DNA of 64,000 bases from Nemopilema nomurai (lineage: Eukaryota > Cnidaria > Scyphozoa > Rhizostomeae > Rhizostomatidae): assembly GCA_003864495.1 (NCBI GenBank), contig ML133383.1, positions 5,006,880-5,070,879 on the forward strand. The letters run 5' to 3'. Positions 55,501 to 64,000 of the stretch are shown in pieces. Every line of letters starts with the position of its first letter. Position 1 is the first letter of the stretch. The notes beneath the pieces were generated by a model that was given only the letters and a program-made list of their open reading frames with translations, ran no database searches and was not told where the DNA came from. A program made the translations under genes and the position numbers.

Positions 55501-58500
55501 GAAGTGGACTATCAAAATAATGTTTTTAAGCAAACTAACTTCGAAAACATCAGTCATCCCACGCGTGCTTCACTCTCACTTCTGTGACAATCGCTAGAGC
55601 GGGGGTAGCTAAAGAGAACAGGGAGAGGCCCCTTCATCCTAATGTCGATCTGAGTTGTGGTGAACACCAGGTACGACGGTTCGACAACATAATTTCGTAA
55701 GATCTCAGGGAAGTTTTTTCTATCGATACCAAAAGAGATCAAAGCACCAAAATTTGTTCACTTCACTTTGCTGTCCAATGCAAAGAGGAAAGGACACAAG
55801 GCCATTTGGTCACGGATGACCTCACAATTATTGTATCTCATCAACAAGCAGAATATAAAATAGCTTTTCGTCTAATAAAAGAGAACCCCTAATATTCAAA
55901 TGTGGACCATAATCAGATCAGCCATATTCCAGGTTTAATCGATGGCCTGGTAGTGGGAATGGGTTGCGGTTTCGGCATCATTTCTCTTGGGGATGCCGAT
56001 GGAGAAAGGAGGGACGCATACAATCTTTCGAAACCTGAGCGAACGCCCAAGATAGCTCACCTTTGAAAACATACATATGGCAATCGTGACATCAGGACAC
56101 TTTACATATCCTCGGTGAAGTGGCCGCGGTGGATTGGAAAACGCTTACTTTTTATCTCAAAACCCTGTAACTTTATAACCACAAAACATTTTTCTCAAAT
56201 CTTGAAGTAAGTTCTTTGCCACAAGATGATATCTTCTTTAACCAATCCAGATGCAATACTATTCTGTAACTCTCTTTTTGAGATTCGACTAATTATACTT
56301 TCAAGCTACTAAAAGGCAAGGAAGTATATTTTACGTTACAGTGGACACTGACCATCAGAGCTTTTAGTGACGACTAGTGATGTTGGAATTCCTTGATTCT
56401 TTGATTCGACTGTTAACAGGGTGACGCTGCCCGTATGCACTGCTGCCTAGTATCGATTTCACGAGTTATCTCTGAATCAATTCTTATTAACATCGTAGAT
56501 TGCAAGCAACCAAAAGAAAACTACCACGTACCACTGTCAAATTATCAAGGAATAACATTTGCCATATTAAAGTATTGAAAATTCATACCTCGAACTCGAT
56601 CATTCGCTTGTTGCTTAAATCAGCTTTATTTCCAGCTAAAGCGATTACAATATTCGCACTGGCCTGCCTGTGCAACTCTTTAACCCAGGTTTTTGCTCTT
56701 GCGAACGTATCCTATCAAAACATCAACATCATACACATAGAAAATATTTTGATGGCAGAGTCAGCAATAAAACCGTCTACCTGAAATTACCCTAAAACAC
56801 ACACGATTTTAGCATGAGCTGGCATTACAATATTAGACATTCTCCATAATTGCATCTAATCTAAATTGCTCTAAACACTTCTCTTAAGTATCTCAAGGAT
56901 TGCATTGAGATCAAACTGGTGGCGACAGCAAGGTAGCAGAACGGTGGACGAAACTCGTTAAAAATAAGAGTACAAATTGCCATTACGATTAAAGACAAAG
57001 AAAAGGTAATAGATCGTAAAAACTGGAAGAAAGTAAACGGATTTTCACTTACAGTGTTGGTAATGTCGTAAACAACTATGGCCGCTTGCGAGCCTCTGTA
57101 ATACATTGGGGCCAAGCTGTGATACCTTGCACGTTTGTTAAAAAAATTACATCCATAGCGTTTTGCAGAAATAGAATGTACAAAGGGCGAAATTGCCAAT
57201 ACTCCACATGGTTGGGGCTGAATTCAAGGATGCATTTCAAACAAGTTCAAGTAATTGAAGAGTTCATTCTACGAAATACAACAGGAACTACAAAAAACAT
57301 GCTTGAGACATAAGTCAGAAACACTTTCCACATGTAAGCAATAGGAAACTCTGTAACCGATAGACTTGAACTAAAATGAACGAAAGGATATTTTCTTGGC
57401 CAGCTGTGTCCCAAATTTCAAATTTTACAGTGGTATCATCAAAGCAGACAGTCTGCGTCAGAAAAGCCGCTAAAAAGCAAGGATATATGCATTAGATTTG
57501 AAGCAAATATATATGCATTAGATTTGAAGCAAGGATATATGCATTAGATTTGAAGCAAGGATATATGCATTAGATTTGAAGCAAGGATATATGCATTAGA
57601 TTTGAAGCAAATATATATACATTAGATTTGAAGCAAGGATATATGCATTAGATTTGAAGCAAGGATATATGCATTAGATTTGAAGCAAATATATATACAT
57701 TAGATTTGAAGCAAGGATATATGCATTAGATTTGAAGCAAGGATATATGCATTAGATTTGAAGCAAATATATATACATTAGATTTGAAGCAAGGATATAT
57801 GCATTAGATTTGAAGCAAGGATATATGCATTAGATTTGAAGCAAGGATATATGCATTAGATTTGAAGCAAGAATATATGCATTAGATTCGCAAATAGCCA
57901 TCGGCCCGTGGGCCAAAATGATACTGGATATCAAAAGGACCCAGACATTACAACAACTTCAATGTCCCATATTGGCTACATATTTAGCCACCAGTAAAGT
58001 ATTTAGCCCGAAAAACAGTGATTTTTCGTTAACTTCTGAAACGTGTCATTTCCCTGGTACCAATGGAGCGTATTTCGGGTTCTCATTCTCCCTTTCTGTT
58101 GACTGTTTTACGCGGAACACAAAGAAAGAAGGTTTGAAAGAAGGTTGAAAAGAATGCAAACGTAGAGTCAGAATCCAAACAAAGCGAACGCTTGAGATTC
58201 TATATAATGCAGCGTATTATAAGTCTTAATACCTCCGATTGTGCTTTCCTGGTATTCATGAAACTGTCCCTTGACAAAGCGTAAAACGAGACTTGACTTT
58301 CCAACGGCTGATTCTCCTAAAAATGTAAATGGTTTTATTCAATTAAAATGATTCAAACAAGATGTAAAAATGGTGAAATCAAAATTCCTTGTACTTCTAA
58401 CAGTTTTAAATGAATCAAGAAAAGATTCATATAAACTGGAAATACTAACATAATATCAACATTTGCAAAAAATCTGGTTGATGAGGCTTTGACAAAGAGG

Positions 58501-59496
58501 GAGAGAAAGGGGAAAGTGGGAGAGACTAATAAGGAAAGCAAATTAAACAAACAAGATGTCAATATCACCTGAGTTAATGGGGAACCAAAAATTTTTTCTA
58601 GAACTGAAGTCGTTAATGGGGAGTTATAGTTATAAGGTCGAAGAAATCCAGAATTAAAAAGGGGGCACCTCGATAGACTTCGTGCACCCAAAATGAATAT
58701 CTACATTCAAGTAGAGTTTTGTCTCTATTAAGTTGACATAAAAAATTAAAGAATTCGCGAAAGGAATGGCAGAAAAATACGAAAAAAACTCGGATATGAT
58801 GGATCTTTAGGAAGAATTTGTACTTCTCGCAGTCGCTTGCGGAAAAATTTGAACAAGCAATGGACTTAAATTCAAGTGGTTTTTATTGGAGCTCATACTC
58901 GTACATGGCAGTTTTAAAGGTTCGTTATTTGAGCATTTCGGAACGGCCCTTCTAGTAAAAAGAAACATTTGTTCAAACTGCTTGCACTGGTTGGATGGGG
59001 CATTTGATGTATTTTCTGATGAATGATAAAAAGGGTCATACGAATCATGTACCAAGTATGATTAAAGGAAATCGTAGCACAAACAACTTGCTGAGGTTGT
59101 GTTGGAAAGAGATTACAGAAGTCTCAAACGAAGCTGTCAGTTGTTGTTCAAAATTTACAGTCAACTTCCCTTTTTGGTAAACGCGATTCACTCGAGATCA
59201 GACCTACACCTCGTAAACTCTGGCACCAATTAAACATACATGGCATGTCAATTCAGTCTGGTAGATGGCCATCCAAAAAGACTAAAAATTCACAAAGAAA
59301 ACCTAAAAATTATATTATAGCGCTGGCAGAACATTGCATTGACTGCCCTTAGATATAGAGTTTTAATCACATACGCAAAAAATAAAACGAATGTACAGAC
59401 AATCTCTCACTCACCCAGTAAAACCAGTTTGAATGGCTGTATCTTTCCCTGTGCAACCCCATTTGGGCGCTGAGGTGTGCCTCCTCTCTGGGCCAT
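52527..59496 (-). CDS. RAB5: Small GTPase RAB5, seven exons
   Basis: RAB5 is the early-endosome Rab controlling endosome fusion. Exons in gene order: 59496-59415, 58316-58233, 57469-57392, 57126-57053, 56711-56589, 53271-53178, 52657-52527. Together they give 221 codons plus stop with all phases consistent (human RAB5A 215). Visible motifs: GESAVGKS (28-35), ESTIGAAFLTQT switch [13 protein letters not shown] (75-85; Q80 equals catalytic Gln79), MYYRG, NKAD (134-137), ETSAK (162-166). The C-terminus is KGCCGGRN, two prenylatable cysteines followed by four residues instead of the usual two of CCSN. Introns are GT-AG except intron 3 (57391-57127), which begins ATATCCTTT and is U12-like. A candidate 3' splice site (TTTCCAG) 45 bases upstream of the ATG suggests a 5' UTR intron. 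Intron 2 holds a 26-bp minisatellite, intron 6 a MITE. Confidence 0.97.
53273..53327. repeat. Short tandem repeat in the pyrimidine tract before RAB5 exon 6
   Basis: GAAGGAAGAATGAC is repeated about three times directly next to the exon 6 acceptor. In the RAB5 sense direction the tract reads TTCTTCCTTCGTCA repeatedly and ends TTCTTCCAG at the splice site. The acceptor's pyrimidine tract has been multiplied. Confidence 0.8.
54177..55285. mobile_element. MITE in RAB5 intron 6, about 45-bp inverted ends, TTAAA flanks
   Basis: Starts AGGACAACTGACACGCCAAA and ends with the inverse of AGGAGAACTGACACGCCAAA; the arms match over about 45 bp. TTAAA flanks both sides (54172-54176 and 55286-55290), so insertion was at TTAA or TTAAA. 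The 1109-bp inside holds no coding region. Confidence 0.85.
57477..57892. repeat. 26-bp minisatellite, 16 copies with higher-order pattern
   Basis: Units start every 26 bp from 57477 to 57867. Type a contains GCAAGGATATATGC and type b contains GCAAATATATATRC; both continue ATTAGATTTGAA. The order is a b a a a b a a b a a b a a a and a variant last unit, so a 78-bp b-a-a block is repeated three times (57607-57840). The array sits in RAB5 intron 2 and ends 7 bp before exon 3 (57469). Confidence 0.97.
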
Positions 59497-60600
59497 TTTT
59501 GTAGAAAACAGATGTATCCTCGATTACTTGAAAAGCTGGAAACAAATGTATGCATCAGTAAGAACATACCGAATCAGCAAAACATACTTGCTGCATTGAT
59601 TAAAGCAACCTGAGACACCTTTCACCAGGCCTTGCTCTGATGAATATGAAGGTTCTCCATAAAATGAACTCCTTTGAAACACAGCAAAGTGCTTTTTCGC
59701 ATCCCTAAAAATCTCCACAGACAGTGGCCTTCATCGAGTAAGCAAATTAACAGTGATAGAATAGTCAAGCGAAAATGCATTCTTTTCCGTATTTAGTTTC
59801 CCTTGCTAGCCTTTTCCCGACTGCTAGCATAACAGCAACCTTCACTGCAATTGATTCTGCTTTACAACTGATAAACTCTCATCAACGCCATTTTGCTATT
59901 GATACTTGACCAGGACTGAAACTTGTCACAAATGCACGTTTCCTGGGGGGTTTCAATGCGATAACTTTTCAATACAAAAATATAGTTCGCCGAATTCTTG
60001 AAGGGGAAGTTGTTTGTTGGCTCCGGAAGAGAAGTCCAAGTCTATCAGTTTTTCTACAAATAATGCTATCTCAAGTCTCAATGCGAATCGCAAATTTCAG
60101 CGTCACTCTTTGCGATCATATAGAAACTAAGCTTCGCGGCGAGTTTAAGATCCTTGCCTTCAAAACTGTTTTCTGTCGTCTGTTGCAACCGACCAGAAAC
60201 CAGGTTCTAGACGATTGTTTATGCTTGATGAGGGTTATTTCAAAATGGCCCAAAAAATCTCTTTGCTCTTTTCCAATGTTGTTTTTACCTTCCGTGGGCT
60301 CAATAAATCGCTCGCCTAGACACTTATTAGGCGTGCCCTGGGCGCGTGCGCTCGATCGAACGATTCTACGGGCACGCCCTGGCAACTTTTACGTATAGGC
60401 ATCCAACCATATGTATCTGATTCTAATTTGTGTCCAAATAGGAAAGGCACATCTCAACCACAAAATGTGTCTTTTCTATTATGCCTGAAAGTAGTTATTG
60501 CTGGCCTGAAAATTCACTGAATGAACTGAAAATATCTCAATCAGATAACTGTTGACTGCATTAAACCAGCGCCAAGCTAAAATGTTGATCATTGTCATAA
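59497..60600. other. RAB5 5' flank, no separate gene recognised
   Basis: Expected to contain the RAB5 5' UTR and promoter. Frames of 89 and 111 codons at 60063-60398 overlap on opposite strands and show no motif. At 60336-60380 GGCGTGCCC and GGGCACGCC form the arms of a GC-rich hairpin, in contrast to the AT-rich surroundings. Confidence 0.4.
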
Positions 60601-60665
60601 AATACGGTTAAAAATGTATCAATTTCTTTAAAAATGACAATACTGACAATACACACTTTTCTTAC

Positions 60666-63416
60666 TTCAATTTTTTGAAGCACTGACAAAATATTCACCA
60701 CAATTGTTTGACCAAACATTGGATACCAGCAGGTGTTTACTTCTGGGTTAACAATTTCTTTATTCAAAAGCAAGGGTTCATCAAAGCCGTAATACCACCT
60801 AGTGTTAATCATTTTTGCAGCCTGTTTTTCTTGTATATTTTTCCAGCCTGTTTTTCTTGTATATTATTCCCTGGAAACAGCCATTATGTTTTGCTGCACC
60901 ATAAAAAACTGTGCGACAAAATTGAAGATTCTTTGCAGATGAAAAGTTTTGTGTATTCTTCCAACTGAGTTTTTTGGGGAAATGGTTGTGTCTGGGCACA
61001 ATCTACCCCTGGTAAATTTTCACCTCTTTATAGTGGCATCAACGCAATTAGTATTAGTTGCACAAGCTTTGATGAATTCCGTTTTCACCACCCATAGTTA
61101 AAGTTTTGATTAAAGTATTGAAAAAATTAGTGTTTGCTTGCCAGCTCTGTTTCCATGGTAACTTAATGGATTTGCTAGACTAATATGATTTTGCAAATAG
61201 AGAAAGCATACAGTGAAATCAATGGATTGCCACACATGAAATCAATGGATTGCCACAACATTAATATATTCTGAAAAAATGTTAGCAACAATGACTACTT
61301 AGTAACTGCAGCCTCCATATGATTGGACAAAGAATTTACTACAATACCAACAAAATTTTAAGGAAAGTTTGGGGCAAAACACATTGCAAGGCTGTAGACC
61401 ACTGGTACAAAAGCATAGGTGAAATTATATCAATTTTACAAAATGCAGGCATATTTTGAAATTTTTAGGGCAAAATCTGAAAGAGTTGAGCCACTCATTT
61501 TTAGTGATATTGAATGAGGCATTACAATACTGAGAGTCCTCCTACAAAGGTGATTTTGAGTGGCAATCTTATTGGAGGAGAAAACAGAAAGTTGAAAAGT
61601 TATACTTTTCCATCTCTAAAACTGTTCCAAAATTAATATTTGCCAAGAATAGCTTTTCAGAGCATTTAGGTGCACCAGGCACTAGGTAGCCCATTTTACA
61701 TGAAGACAGCAAATGAATGGTATCGAAAGTGGTATTAAAATGCAGACAGTTTAGGTTGAAATTAAACAGAATTTGAAGTAAAGTTAGGAGAGTCTAGACA
61801 AATTGCTTGATAAAAGCAAAACAGATTTAGAAAAAAAATTTTCTGACATGAGGATAATAAAAAGTTTTTTAAAAGATAGATAATCATAGAAATATGCAAA
61901 TGCTGAAAGCTCTAATCCTTTATTGAACCACTTCAAGTAAAACTTAATTTTGGCATGCATAGGCATATTGATCATTGCCACCTTTAAAACCTACCTACAT
62001 ATACCTCTAGGATTCACACAGTTTGAAAAGAGTAATGCACATAGGTGCTTATCGTGTAGGCACAAACATAACATAATTTTGAATGGTCGCTCCAAAATCA
62101 TTTACCAAAATAGGGTAATACTGTCTTTTTCGAAATGGATCTGAAATTAAACTTCCTAAACTTAAGCAAAACTAACATTTTGGTTTACAGAACAGAATGC
62201 AGTGAACAGGAAGAAATTGAATAATTTTCTACAGAAAACATTTGCATTATTTTCTTCAAAGAAATTGTCAGGTCAATTATAGTCAAATTATGACTATATG
62301 GTCAAATTTTGTCAAGCAAGCATTTATTTAGCTTTCAAAGAGAGAAAGCAATTTGAAAATATATAAGTAACTGGCAAACTGCAAGCTTTTATTCCATAAT
62401 CAAGTCTACTAGTTCAAGTGAAGTGTATATTTTTAACAATCTCTCTTCAGATGCTTCCTTACATGACTTAGCACCATGGCTTGGAAAAAATCTGCAAGTG
62501 ATTCGTCTAGCTCTTTCAACCATTCAACCTGTATTTAACTGTAACTTACTCTTTAAAGGTTATGTGTTGCAGGGATTTTACCACCAGACATTTTTACTAG
62601 GGAATATCATATTCTTGGCTTTCTCTACATTGTCATTCAAATAAATTTCATTGAATTCTTTGGCAACCTGAAACTTCCTTGATGCCACCTATTACCTTCT
62701 ATTGAACAAAGACACATAATATTTTCAAGCAAAAGAACCAAACATCAAACTGAGTTTATATATATATATATGAAAAAATCTGCAGTTACCCTCTTATCTT
62801 TAAGTCTCAATCAGATGGATATTTTTTAATAAAAGGAGGAAATTATGGAGTTTTGTAATACACCATTCAAATGATCTGCCCAAAAAACTGAGCAATTGGC
62901 AGTGCTGCAAAAACATGTATATTTATATAGCTGTTATAATAAACCAAACAGCAAAAACACAAACAGTGCATCAAATGTGAGAAATTACAAAGGACAAAAG
63001 TGGAGATGGAAGGAAAAGGAAGTCAAAGTATATATAATGCAGGGAACCATAAAGTACCAGTCTTTTATCAGCTGATACTAGATGCCTGTGATTCTTTCCA
63101 TTTATCTTTTCTTACAGTCTCCCACGCAAATATTTTAAGTTTCTTTTGAAATTCTGAAAAATTGAAATCATCTTTCTTTGTTGAGCTAGAAGGACAAGTA
63201 GAGCCTTGATGGCATGCCTGGAAACAATGAGCTGATAGTTCTTGGTAAACTTTTGCCAGTCTAGCACATGTGGATGAGGAAACTACATTTGCCTACACTT
63301 TTGGCACATAAATATTAAAACGCCATATGCTTTAAAGTTCTTCTGTGGAGTTTATGTTATAAGTTTATAACTGCATTTAGGCTTACCTGTACAAATTCCT
63401 CCCATCAGTTTTGCAA
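60666..63416 (-). CDS. Exons of an unidentified multi-exon gene, partial
   Basis: Three minus-strand segments look like exons. 63282-63116 reads SSSTCARLAKVYQELSAHCF and on to FQKKLKIFAWET, ending at a GTAAGA donor. 62528-62463 reads VEWLKELDESLADFFQAMV, between TACAG and GTAAGG; its phase follows directly from the first. 60798-60666 reads WYYGFDEPLLLNKEIV and on to MFGQTIVVNILSVLQKIE, between ACTAG and GTAAGA. A 30-bp segment at 63416-63387 (KLMGGICT) could precede the first in phase. The exons between 62463 and 60798 could not be resolved, and the gene probably runs beyond the right edge. I do not recognise the family. The helical, hydrophobic look suggests a helical-repeat protein, but this is only an impression. 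Confidence 0.45.
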
Positions 63417-63419
63417 CTA

Positions 63420-64000
63420 ACCATTAGTTGGAATTTGCATCATTTAACTATCAACTAATTCAACAACTGAGATTGTTACCTGACAAGCAATTCCCCCATT
63501 TCACCTAATTCATATAAAAAAGCTACCAGATATATTCCTACAATCTAAAATCCTGAGTATTACATTTTATGCGAAGAAGAATGAATACATATGTATCAAT
63601 TCAAGGGATGAAACAAGATCCGTGCACAATCCAAAGCAGTCGATCAAGTGTGATAAAATTTACTTAGCATTTGCTTAGGGTCGTGTGTGTTGCAAAAACT
63701 ACTACAAAACTAAAGAGTTGAGTCTCGCTAACAAAATGTACCACTTATGAAAGGTCCATGGAAATCATGATGAACAATATTATGCCAGACACCAGGCGAA
63801 ACATAGCAAAAAGGGTTTTCTCCATAAGGTTAATGGTTATTTCATCTACGAATTTAAAATATTAACTATGTTTTTACTTTAATGGTCGTAAATGTGATAA
63901 ATTTGGCTCTGATGCTATAGTATCTACCAAAGGTAGTGGAACAACAGAGCACTTATTTGGGCTAGGCCAAAATCGACACCTTTCGGATTACAAAAGTTAA
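63420..64000. other. Right edge, no exon resolved
   Basis: AT-rich sequence without a frame above 60 codons. It probably contains introns of the unidentified gene on the minus strand. Confidence 0.35.

Noticed and set aside
57053..57132. AT-AC version of RAB5 intron 3 with exon 4 starting at 57132
   Set aside because: It would insert two residues between GQE and RYHS, which are adjacent in RAB5 proteins, and leaves about 5 nt between the branch site and the exon. It was kept only as the second choice.
56861..57199. A 112-codon minus-strand frame as an independent gene
   Set aside because: Its middle is RAB5 exon 4 ([12 protein letters not shown] to DITNT); the rest is read-through into the flanking introns.

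Overview
The window is animal nuclear DNA, AT-rich, from an invertebrate with intron-containing genes and a very heavy load of transposable elements. The phylum cannot be fixed from this sequence. The mix of CR1-type LINEs with a 2A-like motif, a Penelope-like GIY-YIG fragment, ISL2EU-type DNA transposons with a SWIM/YqaJ protein and many MITEs fits a cnidarian or another early-branching or deuterostome invertebrate. There are no bacterial-style operons, no convincing tRNA or rRNA genes and no CRISPR array.

Host genes. (1) A stonin-family endocytic adaptor lies on the minus strand at 12208-14502. (2) A single-exon, probably mitochondrial, mTERF-like protein lies on the minus strand at 21699-22700. 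It is head-to-head, 80 bp apart, with (3) VPS25, the ESCRT-II subunit, on the plus strand. VPS25 was assembled here from six exons between 22781 and 36839; its first intron is 10.6 kb and stuffed with transposons. (4) A filamin-repeat protein lies on the minus strand at 48679-49830. (5) A complete RAB5 gene lies on the minus strand in seven exons between 59496 and 52527, with every phase matching. One RAB5 intron has a U12-type 5' splice site. (6) Exons of an unrecognised gene lie on the minus strand at 60666-63416. Stonin, RAB5 and VPS25 all act in endocytosis and endosomal sorting; I treat that as a coincidence of location, not an operon.

Layout. 0.4-1.2 kb: degenerate 170-bp satellite. 1.3-2.9 kb: long-inverted-repeat element. 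4-9.8 kb: LINE, Penelope and hAT-like fragments. 11.4-14.5 kb: LINE tail and stonin. 15.2-21.5 kb: minisatellites, a second hAT-like copy, a Harbinger fragment and an ISL2EU-type transposase facing a SWIM-YqaJ pseudogene. 21.7-36.8 kb: mTERF-like gene and VPS25. VPS25 intron 1 holds a 3.35-kb DNA transposon with intact ends, a fold-back element, a CR1 LINE carrying a decayed 2A motif, and a MITE whose inverted ends are tRNA-like. 37.5-41.4 kb: a hAT transposase pseudogene interrupted by a 17-bp minisatellite and by an almost intact LINE reverse transcriptase. 42.2-45.5 kb: three MITEs. 47.5-48.1 kb: dispersed repeat. 48.7-63.4 kb: filamin-repeat gene, RAB5 and the unidentified gene.

Genes called from exons rest on reading the two strands by eye for conserved protein motifs plus splice signals; family names are from recognition of motifs, not from a database search.
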